In this document: positions 27,368 to 37,646 of the stretch, piece by piece
Position numbering within the stretch: position 1 is the stretch's first letter
Layout of the letters: every line of letters begins with the position of its first letter
NCBI GenBank assembly: GCA_913777025.1
Contig: CAJYQM010000322.1
Location: 1-50,422, forward strand
Length of the DNA: 50,422 nt
Source of the DNA: an uncultured Massilia sp.
GTDB taxonomy: Bacteria > Pseudomonadota > Gammaproteobacteria > Burkholderiales > Burkholderiaceae_D
Direction: 5' to 3'
The notes under the pieces: generated by a model
What the model was told of the DNA's origin: nothing
The model's database searches: none
The model's input: the letters and a program-made list of their open reading frames with translations, nothing else
Made by a program: the position numbers and the translations under genes

Positions 27368-30244
27368 TCAGAACGACTGGTTGTAACGCACATAGAAAAA
27401 GCGGTCGAGCGGGCGCTCGGGATCCACCGCCGAGGACGACGACGCGCCGCCCAGCGCGCTGCCGGCGTCGTAGACCACGATCGGCTTGCGCCGGAAGACA
27501 TTGTTGGCGCCGACCAGCAAGCGGGCCTTCCACGGCAGCGCATAGCCGATCGACAGGTCGCTGTAGACCATGGCGCCCAGCTTGGTGTAGCCGGTGCCCC
27601 AGTTGGCGGCGTCGTTGGGATTGCTGCATTCCTGGTTGCGCGGCGCGCTCCAGCAATGGACTTTCACGCCGCTGTAGTAGCGCGAGGCGAGGGTGGCGTT
27701 CCAGTTGCCCTGGCTCCAGTCCAGCGCCAGGTTCGACTTGACGCGGTTGTAGCCGAAGTCGCCGGCGTACTGGATCGGGTTGGCCGTTGCGGTGCTTTTG
27801 ATTTCGAAGGTATCGACATAGGTCGATTCGGAGCGCACGACGAACTGGCCGAGGCGGGTGCGCGGCAGCCGCCAGGCAAGCGACAGGTCGAAGCCCCGGG
27901 TGCGCAGCGCGCCCAGGTTGGCGTTGCCGCGCGACAGGCTCGAGATCTGGCCGGTGGCCGGGTCGCGCCGGATCTTGTCGCAGAAATCCTGCACCCCTTC
28001 GATATAGCACTGGTTGATCTCGTAGACCGCCGTCACGGCGGTGATGCGGTTTTTCACGCGGATGTCGAACCAGTCCAGCGAGACCGAGGCGCCGCTCAGC
28101 CACGACGGGCTGTAGACCAGGCCGAGGGTGCGCGTGGTCGCGGTTTCCGGCTGCAGCGAGGCGTTGCCGGCGCCGATGTTGAACGGCACCGGCGACTGGG
28201 CTCCGGTGGCCGGGACTTCGGCGCCGGCCTGGTTGCGCTGGCGGAAATTGACCGGGACGCCGGCCGCGCTGCAGCGCGCCTTGACCGCCGGGTTCTTGGC
28301 CGCTTCGCCGTACAGGCTGTCGCAGGCATCCAGGTAATTGTCGAAGGATTGCGAGCCGCCGCCGAAGGTGTGGCCCACGGTCGGGGCGCGGAAGCCTTCG
28401 GCGAAGGTGGCGCGCGCCAGCAGGTCGCGCACCGGCTTCCACATCAGGCTGGCCTTGCTGTTGGTGGTGTTGCCGAAGTTGCTGTAGTCGGAATGGCGCG
28501 AGGCGAGGTCGATGCTCAGCAGTTGCGCGAACGGCAGGTTCTTCAGGAGAGGAACGTTGAACTCCAGGTAGGCTTCGCGCACCGTGTACTTGCCGAGCGT
28601 GGCATTGCCGGCCAGGTCGGTCGAGTAACCCGACTGCTCGAACTGGCCCGGACGGTCGTGGCCCCGGACCGAGCGGTGTTCGAGGCCGGCCGCCATGCCG
28701 ATCGCGCCCGCGGGGAGGTCGAACAGTTCGCCGCTGAGGTCGGCGGTGGCGCTGTTCACGGTCGAGCCATAGGTGGCCTGGCCGACCGTCATCACGTAGG
28801 ACAGCGCTGCCGGAGTCGAGGCCGACGGGCCGCCCAGGATGTCGAAGGGCACGCATTCGGCCAGCCCGATGGGCGCGGCGCGGGTGCCGCACTGGACCTG
28901 GCCCGAGGCGTTCAGGAACGAGGGCCCGAGCGCCTTCTTGAGGTTCAGCAGGCTCAGGTTGCCGGTCTGCGTGATGGTGCCGGTGATGGCGCTGTGGTTG
29001 TAGCCCAGGTTCCAGTTCCAGGCCTTGCCCATGAGGCTGAAGTCGCCTTCCAGCGCGGCGTCGATGTGCACGGTGCGGTTCTCGTTGTCGGTCACGCGCG
29101 GTACCTCGATGATGCGGCGCGAGAAGAACAGGTCCTGGCCGCCATAGGGATTGTAGTAACTGTCCTTGTCGATGTAGACCGGGTAGCGGGCCTGGGCCAG
29201 GGAGTTGACCGGATAACCGGCCACCTGGCGCGTCGACAGGCGCTCCGAGACCATCGCCGTGGTCGAGAAGCGCAGGTCGTGCGGCAGGGCGATGCTGCCC
29301 CGGGTGAACAGGGTGGTCAGGCGGGTCGGCTGCAGGTACATCATCTGCGAGGACGAGTTGAAGGTGTCGGCGTCGGCATTGGTGTAGGCGTGGTAGTTGC
29401 CGCGGTCGCGCGCGAGGGCGCCGGTGCCGTCGCCATCGTAGGCGCCGGTATGGTTCAGGTATTGGTTGAAACCGCCCCGGGTGGCGTCGGTGTTGGACGC
29501 ACCGGCGGCGGTGAGCGGCGTGATGCGGGCCCAGGGGCCGGCGGCGAAGCCGGCGTTCATGTGGGCCGGGCCGCTGCTGTAGGCGGTGATCTCGCGGTCG
29601 CGGGCCCACACCGGGCCCTGGTCGCTGTGGTTCAGGCCGAACATGATGCTGGCGCGTTCGTCGCCGGCGCCGTAGGCCAGCGCGAGATCCTTGCTGCGGG
29701 CGTCGCCCAGTTCGTTGCGGCCGGTGTAGGCGCTGGCCTGGCCGCCCTGCAGGGTCTTCCTGAGGATGATGTTGACCACGCCGGCGATCGCGTCCGAACC
29801 GTAGATCGCGGAGGCCCCGTCCTTCAGGATGTCGATGCGCTCGATCAGGGAGGCCGGGATGGTCGACAGGTCGGTGAAGCCGTTCACGGTCGCGGTCCAG
29901 CGCTTGCCGTCGACCAGCACCAGCAGGCGGTTGGTGCCGAGGTTGCGCATGTTGATGAACTGGCCCCCCTGTTCGCGCGCGGCGCCCAGGGTGCTGCCGC
30001 GCGAGAACGCCGGCGTGCCGGCCGCCGACAGGTTGTCGATGATCTCGCCTACCGTGATCAGGCCGGTCTTCTGGATCTGTTCCTGGGTCACGACCTGCAC
30101 CGGCTGCGCCGTTTCCAGGTCGACCTGGTGGATGCGCGAGCCGGTGATCTCGACGCGCTGGGACTCGATGGTTTGCGCCCGGACCAGGGCGCTCGTGGCT
30201 AGGGCAAGGGCGACGGCGAGCGCCGTCCGGGTGGCTCGTTGCAT
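27368..30244 (-). CDS. TonB-dependent outer-membrane receptor F
   Basis: A 958-residue paralogue of receptor E. The signal peptide ends near residue 23 (LVRA/QTI), then RVEITGSRIHQVDLETAQPV. The plug has [22 protein letters not shown] and IDILKDGASAIYGSDAIAGVVNIILRK. The barrel shares TFAEGFRAPTVGHTFGGGSQSFDNYL and the paired cysteines with E. It ends VRYNQSF. The frame is open to 30328, but ATG 30244 is chosen because GGGAGAAG precedes it and a typical signal peptide begins there. An imperfect 26-bp palindrome lies 113 bases upstream (30357-30382), and no equivalent was seen upstream of E, so the copies may be regulated differently. Substrate unknown. Confidence 0.92.
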   Translation of the reverse strand: MQRATRTALAVALALATSALVRAQTIESQRVEITGSRIHQVDLETAQPVQVVTQEQIQKTGLITVGEIIDNLSAAGTPAFSRGSTLGAAREQGGQFINMRNLGTNRLLVLVDGKRWTATVNGFTDLSTIPASLIERIDILKDGASAIYGSDAIAGVVNIILRKTLQGGQASAYTGRNELGDARSKDLALAYGAGDERASIMFGLNHSDQGPVWARDREITAYSSGPAHMNAGFAAGPWARITPLTAAGASNTDATRGGFNQYLNHTGAYDGDGTGALARDRGNYHAYTNADADTFNSSSQMMYLQPTRLTTLFTRGSIALPHDLRFSTTAMVSERLSTRQVAGYPVNSLAQARYPVYIDKDSYYNPYGGQDLFFSRRIIEVPRVTDNENRTVHIDAALEGDFSLMGKAWNWNLGYNHSAITGTITQTGNLSLLNLKKALGPSFLNASGQVQCGTRAAPIGLAECVPFDILGGPSASTPAALSYVMTVGQATYGSTVNSATADLSGELFDLPAGAIGMAAGLEHRSVRGHDRPGQFEQSGYSTDLAGNATLGKYTVREAYLEFNVPLLKNLPFAQLLSIDLASRHSDYSNFGNTTNSKASLMWKPVRDLLARATFAEGFRAPTVGHTFGGGSQSFDNYLDACDSLYGEAAKNPAVKARCSAAGVPVNFRQRNQAGAEVPATGAQSPVPFNIGAGNASLQPETATTRTLGLVYSPSWLSGASVSLDWFDIRVKNRITAVTAVYEINQCYIEGVQDFCDKIRRDPATGQISSLSRGNANLGALRTRGFDLSLAWRLPRTRLGQFVVRSESTYVDTFEIKSTATANPIQYAGDFGYNRVKSNLALDWSQGNWNATLASRYYSGVKVHCWSAPRNQECSNPNDAANWGTGYTKLGAMVYSDLSIGYALPWKARLLVGANNVFRRKPIVVYDAGSALGGASSSSAVDPERPLDRFFYVRYNQSF

Positions 30245-30356
30245 GGCTTCTCCCAGTTCCGTGATAGGGACCGGCGATGCATGGCCGCCGGATCTCGAAC
30301 GACGCGTATGCCAGGTGCGGCGCGCCATTGCGGCGCGTCAATCTGTATACGATCAT

Positions 30357-30382
30357 TTCGTCTTGACAAGTGTCAATACGAA
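30357..30382. promoter_or_regulatory. Imperfect 26-bp palindrome upstream of receptor F
   Basis: TTGACA-AG-TGTCAA (30363-30376) is a perfect 6+2+6 inverted repeat, flanked after one mismatch by TTCGT on the left and ACGAA on the right. Position 113 bases before the receptor F ATG suits a transcription-factor operator. The half-site TTGACA might also act as a -35 element. It could instead serve glnE, which is transcribed away from it, but that is less likely. Confidence 0.5.
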
Positions 30383-30458
30383 AATAGCCGGAAAACGATT
30401 GCCAGAAAAAATACAACAGGCAGCGCGGCGGGCACTGCCGGGGGAGGGGGCGCTGCGC

Positions 30459-33227
30459 TCAGTTGCCGAAGCAGGCTTGCCACAGCCGCATGACGACGGC
30501 CGCGTGACCGGCCACCAGTGCCGGGTCGACGCGGGCGTTGTCCTGGCCCTGCAGCCTGATCTGGTGCTGCAGGCGGCGCAGCGCGCGGTAGGCGTCGGCG
30601 GCGCCGGCGGCCAGGCCGGCGTCGATCAGGCCGAGCTCGCCGCACATGCGCAGCAGCGCGATGTTGCCCCTGTTCGCCGTCAGTTGCGGATAGCGCGCGG
30701 CATGGCGCAGCACCAGGTATTGCACGATGAATTCGACGTCGATCATGCCGCCTTCGTCCTGCTTCAGGTCGAAGCGGGCGCTGGTGTTCGGGTAGGCGTC
30801 GCGCATGCGCCGGCGCATCTTGACCACCTCGTCGCGCAAGGCTTGCGCCCGATCGTCGCGGTCCTGGCGCAGCACGCTTTCCCGGATCGCCTCGAAGCGC
30901 GCGCCGATGGCGGCGTCGCCGGCGCAGAAGCGGGCGCGGGTCAGCGCCTGGTGTTCCCAGATCCAGGCCGAGGCCTGCTGGTAGCGTTCGAAGGCGGCGA
31001 CGGACGAGACCAGCATGCCGCTGGCGCCATCCGGGCGCAGCGCGGTGTCGATGTCGAACAGGATGCCGGCCGGCGTGTGCGTGGTCATCCAGGTAATGAA
31101 GCGCTGGGCCAGCTTGGCGTAGTTGGACGGCGCCATGTCGTCTTCGTCGTCGAACAGGAAGATCACGTCCAGGTCCGACACGTAGCCGAGCTCCTTGCCG
31201 CCCAGCTTGCCGTAGGCGATGACGGCGAAGCAGGGTTCGGCGCGGTGGCGGGTGGCGATGGTGTTCCAGGCGCGCCGCACGGTCTCGAGCACGATCAGGT
31301 CGGCCAGCGCCGACAAATGGTCGGCCAGGCGCTCGACCGACAGCTCGCCGGCCAGGTCCAGCGCCAGCAGGCGGAACATCTGGGCGTGGTGGGTCTCGCG
31401 CAGGATGTCGAGCTGGCGCTCGGTGTCGCCGGCGGCGCCGTCCAGCTGGGCCTTGAGGCTGGCGGCCAGCGCCGGCAAGTCGTCGGCAAAGTTCGCCGCG
31501 CCGTTGCCGCGCTCGTCCAGCAATTCGTCGAGCAGGATCGGGTGCTGGGTCAGGAAGGTCGCGGCCCAGCCGCTGGCGTTGATCATGCGCAGCACGCGCT
31601 CGAGCGTGTGCGGATACTCGGTCAGCAGCGACAGGTAGGCCGAGCGGCGCGCGATCGCCTCGAAGAAGTCGAGCAGGCGCCCCAGCGTGGCGGCGTGGCT
31701 GCCCAGGCCGGTTTCCTGCACGATGGCGCCGATCTGCGGCAGCGCGGCATTCACCAGCGCCACCAGGCGGTTACGGCTGGCCTCGGGCAGGGTCTGCAGG
31801 CGCGGCGCCTGCCAGGTCGCGACCAGGCGGTCGGCGGCGGCTTGCGGGTCGTCGAAGCCGAGGCTGAGCAGGCGGTCGGCGATGGCGTCGCGGTTGTCGG
31901 GGTCGCTGACGGAGGCGCCGGGGTCGACCGGGTCGGCCGGCGCCGCTGCGCCCTTGTCGGCGAATATCTCGTCGAACTGGGCGGCGACGAAGGTGCGCCA
32001 TTCGCCCAGGCGCGCCAGCAGCTCGGCTTCGTCCTTCAGCCCCATCATGCGCGCCACGGCGGCGCGGTCGTCCGGCGAGGCCGGCAGCGTATGGGTCTGG
32101 GCATCCTCCATATATTGCAGCCGGTGTTCCAGGTTGCGCAGGAAGGTGTAGGCATCGAGCAATTGCTGGACGATGTCAGGCGTGAGCAGTTCGCGCTCGG
32201 CCAGCAGGCGCAGGGTCTTGCGCGTGGAACGGTCGCGCAGGGCCGGGTCGCGTCCGCCGCGGATCAACTGGAAGACCTGGGCCAGGAATTCGATTTCGCG
32301 GATGCCGCCGCGGCCCAGCTTGACGTTGTGGCTGCGCTCCGGATGCAGGCGTTCCTGGCGGTTGACCTCGGCACGGATCTGGGCGTGCATGGTGCGGATC
32401 GCGTCGATCACGCCGAAGTCGAGGTAGCGCCGGAACACGAAGGGCCGCACGATGGCATCCAGGGCCGCGATGTCTTCCGGCTCGCCGGTGACCGCGCGCG
32501 CTTTGACCCAGGCATAACGTTCCCATTCCCGCCCTTGTACGATCAGGTAGTCCTCGACCATGTTCAGGCTCGCCGCAAGCGGACCCGACTTGCCGTTGGG
32601 GCGCAGCGCCATGTCGACGCGGAAGGTAAAGCCGTCCTCGGTGATTTCCGACAGGGCGGCGATCAGCTTGCGGCCCAGGCGCACGAAGAATTCGTGGTTG
32701 GACAGGGTGCGCTGGCCCGGGCCGGCGGCGGTGTCGCCATCCTCGGGGTAGACGAAGATGAGGTCGATGTCGGAGGACACATTGAGCTCGCAGCCGCCGT
32801 GCTTGCCCATGGCCAGCACCATCATCCGCTGGGGCCGGCCGGACTCGGCGCCGACCGGTTCGCCGTGGGCGGCGCTCATTTCGGTCATCAACTCGACCAG
32901 GTGCGACTGGACGGCGAAGTCGGCGAAGCGGCTCATCGCAGTCACGACTTCGTCGAGGTCGGCGCTGCCCTCGAGGTCGCGCCGGATGATGGCGCAGATC
33001 AGGAGATTGCGCAGGCGGCGCATGGCGCGCCCGAGAGGAAGATGGGGACCGCCGGGGCCGTTTTGGGCTTCGAGCGCCAAGGCTGCGCCGAAATCGAGCC
33101 GGGCCAGCGATAATTCGGACATGGCGGCCAGGCGCGCTTCGCGTGCCGGGTCGGCGGCCAGCCAGCGCTGGTAAAAGCGCGACAGGCTGGCTGGGGAAAC
33201 AGCTTGGGGCGAAGCAGGTTGCGACAT
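30459..33227 (-). CDS. glnE: Glutamine synthetase adenylyltransferase/adenylyl-removing enzyme
   Basis: A 922-residue bifunctional cytosolic enzyme that adenylylates and de-adenylylates glutamine synthetase in response to PII and glutamine, tuning nitrogen assimilation. Two nucleotidyltransferase domains are visible: the N-terminal one with GKHGGCELNVSSDIDLIF (Asp 153 and 155) and the C-terminal one with GKLGGKELGYVSDLDVIFLFDD (about residues 670-695). A helical linker joins them; the conserved region LKLGRGGIREIEFLAQVFQLI-like and the C-terminal QDEGGMIDVEFIVQYL are intact. Length is normal. GGAGA lies eight bases before ATG 33227. It is divergent from yhdP across a 189-base gap. glnE, yhdP, nitrilase and tldD adjacency is, to my knowledge, common in Burkholderiales. 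Confidence 0.96.
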   Translation of the reverse strand: MSQPASPQAVSPASLSRFYQRWLAADPAREARLAAMSELSLARLDFGAALALEAQNGPGGPHLPLGRAMRRLRNLLICAIIRRDLEGSADLDEVVTAMSRFADFAVQSHLVELMTEMSAAHGEPVGAESGRPQRMMVLAMGKHGGCELNVSSDIDLIFVYPEDGDTAAGPGQRTLSNHEFFVRLGRKLIAALSEITEDGFTFRVDMALRPNGKSGPLAASLNMVEDYLIVQGREWERYAWVKARAVTGEPEDIAALDAIVRPFVFRRYLDFGVIDAIRTMHAQIRAEVNRQERLHPERSHNVKLGRGGIREIEFLAQVFQLIRGGRDPALRDRSTRKTLRLLAERELLTPDIVQQLLDAYTFLRNLEHRLQYMEDAQTHTLPASPDDRAAVARMMGLKDEAELLARLGEWRTFVAAQFDEIFADKGAAAPADPVDPGASVSDPDNRDAIADRLLSLGFDDPQAAADRLVATWQAPRLQTLPEASRNRLVALVNAALPQIGAIVQETGLGSHAATLGRLLDFFEAIARRSAYLSLLTEYPHTLERVLRMINASGWAATFLTQHPILLDELLDERGNGAANFADDLPALAASLKAQLDGAAGDTERQLDILRETHHAQMFRLLALDLAGELSVERLADHLSALADLIVLETVRRAWNTIATRHRAEPCFAVIAYGKLGGKELGYVSDLDVIFLFDDEDDMAPSNYAKLAQRFITWMTTHTPAGILFDIDTALRPDGASGMLVSSVAAFERYQQASAWIWEHQALTRARFCAGDAAIGARFEAIRESVLRQDRDDRAQALRDEVVKMRRRMRDAYPNTSARFDLKQDEGGMIDVEFIVQYLVLRHAARYPQLTANRGNIALLRMCGELGLIDAGLAAGAADAYRALRRLQHQIRLQGQDNARVDPALVAGHAAVVMRLWQACFGN

Positions 33228-33416
33228 GCGGGCGTCTCCAGATGAGTTATGCGTTCCGGGACGCTTGCTATCGGGTAAAATTGCCCGCCATGCTGCCCTG
33301 GGTCAGCATGATGGTAAGGTAGACGCCGCAGACCTTGCAAGCGCATTGGGAATCTACTGGATTTAACGCGAATTGTCGCGAGTTGACGTTACTGGCGAGC
33401 CTTTTTGAGCTTATTG

Positions 33417-36400
33417 ATGCACAACCCGGAACAGGAGCAGGCGGAACGCGCGCAGCAGGAGCAGGCGCGGCCGGGGCAGGAGCCCCTGGCCGATGCCTAC
33501 GCTGCGGATGCGCATGCCGTGGAGGCGCACGCGCATCTGCCGCTGGCGGAGCGCTGGCGTCGTGCCCGCGCGTGCTACCGCTACGCCAACCTGGCTTCGC
33601 ACCATGTGCTCGGCTTCGCGGTCAAGGCCGTGCTGCTGGTCTATTTCTTCTTCATGCTGATGTTCCTGGTGCTGCGCTACGCGGTCCTGCCGAACATCGA
33701 CCTGTACAAGCCGGACATCGAACGCGCCGCCAGTCGCGCCCTCGGCAACCAGGTGAGCATCGCCCGCGTCTACGCGTCCTGGCGCGGCCTGCACCCGAAC
33801 CTCTACCTGGGCGACCTGCGCCTGCACGACCGCCAGGGCCGCCAGCTGCTGGCCCTGCCTTCGGTCTCGGCCACGCTGTCCTGGTGGAGCGTGGCCGCGC
33901 TCGAGCCGCGCTTCGAGTCGCTCGAGATCAACCGTCCCGAACTGGACGTGCGGCGCCTGCCCGACGGCGCGCTGCAGGTGGCCGGGGTGCGCATCGACCC
34001 CAACAAGAAGGACGAGGGCGGCGGCGCCGACTGGCTGTTCCGCCAGCGCGAGATCGTGATCCGCGACGGCCGCCTGGCCTGGACCGATCAATTGCGCGCC
34101 AGCCCCACGCTCGACCTGCGCGACGTCACCCTGGTGCTGCAGAACCGCTGGACCGCGCACCGCTTCGCGCTGAAGGCCACGCCCCCGGCTTCCCTGAGCC
34201 AGCCGCTCGACGTGCGCGCCCGTTTCAGCCATCCCGCCTTCGGCGCCCGGCCGTCGGACGCCAGGCGCTGGAAGGGCGAGGTCTACGCCGACCTGCGCAA
34301 TGCCGACCTGGCGGCCTGGAAACAATACTTCAGCTATCCGTTCACGCTGGACAGCGGACACGGCTCGGTGCGCGCCTGGCTGAACTTCGACCATGCGCGC
34401 CTGGCCGGCTTCACGGCCGACCTCGGCCTGGCCGGCGTCGGCGCGCGCCTGGCGCCGGATGCGGCGCCGCTGGCCCTGAGCCGGGTCAGCGGGCGCCTGT
34501 CGGCGCGCGAGGAAATCAAGCCCGGCGTCGAGGACGGCAAGCCGACCTTCGGCGCCCTCGGCCATTCGATCGGCATCGAGAACCTCTCGGTGGTCACGCG
34601 CGACGGCACGGTGCTGCCGCCCACCACGTTGTCGGAAACCTGGCGTCCGGCCACCCGTGGCCAGCCGGCGCGCACCACGGTGCGCGCCGGACAGCTGGAC
34701 CTGGGCGCGCTGGCCACGCTGGCGGTCCGGATGCCCTTGCCGGCCGCCCAGCGCGAGCTGGTGGCGGCGCTGGCGCCGCGCGGCCGCCTGAGCGGCGTCG
34801 AGGCCGAGTGGCAGGGACGTTTGCCGCAGGTGAGCGCTTACCGCGTGCGTGCGCGGGCCGAAAACCTCGGCATCAATGCGCTGGCCGCGCGCACCGCCGC
34901 CGGGCCGTCCCAGCCGGCGCGCCCGGCCATCCCGGGTTTCCGCAACCTGTCCGGCAGCGTCGACGCCAGCGACCGTGGCGGCAGCCTGAACATCGATGCG
35001 GACAAGCTGGCGCTGGACCTGCCGGCCTGGTTCGCGAATCCCGAGATGGCGTTCGACGAAATGGCGCTGCGCGCGCGCTGGTCCTGGCCCCAGGCCGACC
35101 AGTTGCTGGTCGAAGTCGACGGCATGAATTTCACCCAGGGCGCACTGCGCGGCACGCTGTCGGGCCGCCACCTGCTGCCGCTGGGCGAAGGCCACGGCCC
35201 CGGCAGCGCGGACCTTAACGCGACCATCGACAACGTCGACATCGCCTCGGTCGGGCGCTTCCTGCCGCTGGCCACCCCCGAGCACCTGCGCGACTGGCTG
35301 ACCGGGGCGCTGCAGGGCGGCACCCTGCACGATGCGCGCCTGCGCCTGCGCGGCGACCTGGCGGACTTCCCGTTCAAGGCGGCGCGCGCGCGCGGGGAAT
35401 TCCGCGTCAGCGGGCGCATCGCCGACGGCCGCCTGGAATACGCGCCGGCGCACCGCACGCCCGACGCCAAGCCCCTGTGGCCGCTGGCCGAAGCCATCAA
35501 CGGCAGCATCGTGTTCGACCGCGCGCGCATGGAAATCCACGCCGACACCGCGCGCACCTCCGGCATCGCGCTGAACAACGTGCGCGCCGTGATCCCGGAG
35601 CTGGGCTCGCACGAATCGGTGCTCGACATCGACGGCAATGCCGCCGGCCAGATGCAGGACTTCCTGCGCTACGTGGCGGCGACGCCGGTGCTGGAATGGA
35701 TCGGCCACTTCACGGAAGACACCCGCGCCACCGGCCCGGCCAAACTGGGCCTGAAACTGCACCTGCCGCTGGCCGACCTGCACGAGACCAAGGTCCAGGG
35801 CGCATTGCAGCTGCAGAGCAACGACATCACGCTGTTCCCGGAGCTGCCGCCGGTGCAGGCGGCGCTGGGCAAGATCGAATTCTGGGAGTGCGGCTTCAAC
35901 CTGAACGGCGTCGGCGCCAGCTTCCTGGGCGGCCCGCTGGTGCTGTCGGGCGGCAGCCAGCCGGGCGGCGCCATCGCGGTGCGCATGGCCGGCACCGCCA
36001 CCGCCGACGGCATGCGCAAGACCGGTTCGCTGCCGGCGCTGCAGCGCCTGGGCGCCAAGTTGTCGGGCGGGGCGCGCTTCGGCGGCAGCGTCACGGTCAG
36101 GGAGCACCAGACCCAGATCGTGCTCGATTCCAACCTGGCCGGCCTCGGGATCGACCTGCCGGCGCCGCTGAACAAGCCCCAGGCCGACGCGCTGCCGCTG
36201 CACTTCACCCTCACCGGCCAGCCGACCGGCACCGACGGTGTCGGCCACGACGAGATCCGCCTTGCGCTGGGCGACATCGCGGCGGCGCGCTACGTGCGCG
36301 AGCGCCAGCCGCACGGTCCCTGGATCGTCAAGCGCGGCGGCATCGGCGTCAACGTGCCGGCGCCGGAGCCGGACAGCGGCATGATGATCAACGTGAACAT

Positions 36401-37646
36401 GAAGGCGCTGAACGTCGACCGCTGGCTGGCCGCGGGCGCCGAGATCGCCGGGCAGGGCGAGGCATCCGTCGAGGGCGTACCCGGTGCCAACATGGCGCAG
36501 TACGTGATCCCGGACACCATCGGCGCCCGCGCCGGCGAACTCGTCATCGGCGAGCGCCCGCTGCGCAACGTCGTGGTCGGCGCCACCCACCAGCCGGGCA
36601 TGTGGCAGGCCAGCATCGACTCGCGCGAAGTGGTCGGCTACGTGACCTGGAACGAATCGCCCACCGGCCAGGGCCTGGGCAAGGTGACGGCGCGCCTGGC
36701 CTCGCTCGACATCCCGGAATCGACGGCCAACGACGTCAAGGACCTGCTCGAATCGAACAAGGGCGCCGGCGCCAGCATCCCGGCCCTGGACATCGTCGCC
36801 GAACGCTTCGAACTGTTCGACAAGCAGTTCGGGCGCCTGGAACTGGTGGCCAGCAATGCCCAGGCGCTGGCGGGACGCGAATGGCGCATCGAGAAGGTGG
36901 CGCTCACCAACCCGGACGGCCAGCTGAAGGCCAACGGCCGCTGGCTGACGCGTGACGGCAAGAGCAACACGGCACTCAACTTCACGCTCGACATCAGCGA
37001 CGCCGGGCGCCTGCTGGATCGACTTGGCTTCCCCGGCACCCTGCGCCGCGGCAAGGGCCAGATGTCGGGCGACGTGTCCTGGGCCGGCCTGCCGTACTCG
37101 CTCGACATCCCGAGCCTGTCCGGCCAGATCCAGATGAACGTCGAGGATGGCCAGTTCCTCAAAAAGGACCCGGGCGCGGCCAAGCTGCTGGGCGTGCTGA
37201 GCCTGCAGATGCTGCCGCGCATGCTCAAGCTCGACTTCCACGACGTGTTCTCGGAAGGCCTGGCCTTCGACGGCATCACCGCCAACGCCCTGATCTCGCG
37301 CGGCGTGCTGCGCACCGACAACCTCAAGATGCACGGCGTGGCGGCCACCGTGCTGATGGACGGCAGCGCCGACATCGCCAACGAGTCGACCAACCTGCAC
37401 GTGGTCGTGATTCCCGAATTCAACCTCGGCACCGGGCCCCTGGTCTATGGCCTGGCGGTCAATCCGGTGGTCGGCATCGGCAGCTTCCTGGCCCAGCTTT
37501 TCCTGCGCGACCCGGTGATGAAGGCCTTGACCTACCACATGCAGGTGTCGGGACCGTGGAAGTCGCCCACCGTGACCAAGCTGGACAACCAGGCGCTGCC
37601 GCCGGCACCGGCGGAGCGCAACAAAGCCAAAAAGGGAAGCCCATGA
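33417..37646 (+). CDS. yhdP: YhdP family AsmA-like envelope protein
   Basis: A very long (1409-residue) inner-membrane-anchored periplasmic protein of the YhdP/TamB/AsmA-like group. In E. coli, YhdP helps phospholipids reach the outer membrane. One N-terminal membrane helix (VKAVLLVYFFFMLMFLVLRY, about residues 70-90) is followed by the DUF3971-type start (SIARVYASWRGLHPNLYLGDLRL), a long beta-rich region predicted to form a hydrophobic groove, and the C-terminal AsmA-like part (VVVIPEFNLGTGPLVYGLAVNPVVGIGSFLAQ). Length agrees with the family. In-frame TTG codons at 33405 and 33414 could also start it; ATG 33417 is chosen without a strong ribosome-binding site in support. Its stop overlaps the nitrilase start (ATGA). 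In E. coli yhdP also lies beside tldD. Confidence 0.93.
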   Translation: MHNPEQEQAERAQQEQARPGQEPLADAYAADAHAVEAHAHLPLAERWRRARACYRYANLASHHVLGFAVKAVLLVYFFFMLMFLVLRYAVLPNIDLYKPDIERAASRALGNQVSIARVYASWRGLHPNLYLGDLRLHDRQGRQLLALPSVSATLSWWSVAALEPRFESLEINRPELDVRRLPDGALQVAGVRIDPNKKDEGGGADWLFRQREIVIRDGRLAWTDQLRASPTLDLRDVTLVLQNRWTAHRFALKATPPASLSQPLDVRARFSHPAFGARPSDARRWKGEVYADLRNADLAAWKQYFSYPFTLDSGHGSVRAWLNFDHARLAGFTADLGLAGVGARLAPDAAPLALSRVSGRLSAREEIKPGVEDGKPTFGALGHSIGIENLSVVTRDGTVLPPTTLSETWRPATRGQPARTTVRAGQLDLGALATLAVRMPLPAAQRELVAALAPRGRLSGVEAEWQGRLPQVSAYRVRARAENLGINALAARTAAGPSQPARPAIPGFRNLSGSVDASDRGGSLNIDADKLALDLPAWFANPEMAFDEMALRARWSWPQADQLLVEVDGMNFTQGALRGTLSGRHLLPLGEGHGPGSADLNATIDNVDIASVGRFLPLATPEHLRDWLTGALQGGTLHDARLRLRGDLADFPFKAARARGEFRVSGRIADGRLEYAPAHRTPDAKPLWPLAEAINGSIVFDRARMEIHADTARTSGIALNNVRAVIPELGSHESVLDIDGNAAGQMQDFLRYVAATPVLEWIGHFTEDTRATGPAKLGLKLHLPLADLHETKVQGALQLQSNDITLFPELPPVQAALGKIEFWECGFNLNGVGASFLGGPLVLSGGSQPGGAIAVRMAGTATADGMRKTGSLPALQRLGAKLSGGARFGGSVTVREHQTQIVLDSNLAGLGIDLPAPLNKPQADALPLHFTLTGQPTGTDGVGHDEIRLALGDIAAARYVRERQPHGPWIVKRGGIGVNVPAPEPDSGMMINVNMKALNVDRWLAAGAEIAGQGEASVEGVPGANMAQYVIPDTIGARAGELVIGERPLRNVVVGATHQPGMWQASIDSREVVGYVTWNESPTGQGLGKVTARLASLDIPESTANDVKDLLESNKGAGASIPALDIVAERFELFDKQFGRLELVASNAQALAGREWRIEKVALTNPDGQLKANGRWLTRDGKSNTALNFTLDISDAGRLLDRLGFPGTLRRGKGQMSGDVSWAGLPYSLDIPSLSGQIQMNVEDGQFLKKDPGAAKLLGVLSLQMLPRMLKLDFHDVFSEGLAFDGITANALISRGVLRTDNLKMHGVAATVLMDGSADIANESTNLHVVVIPEFNLGTGPLVYGLAVNPVVGIGSFLAQLFLRDPVMKALTYHMQVSGPWKSPTVTKLDNQALPPAPAERNKAKKGSP

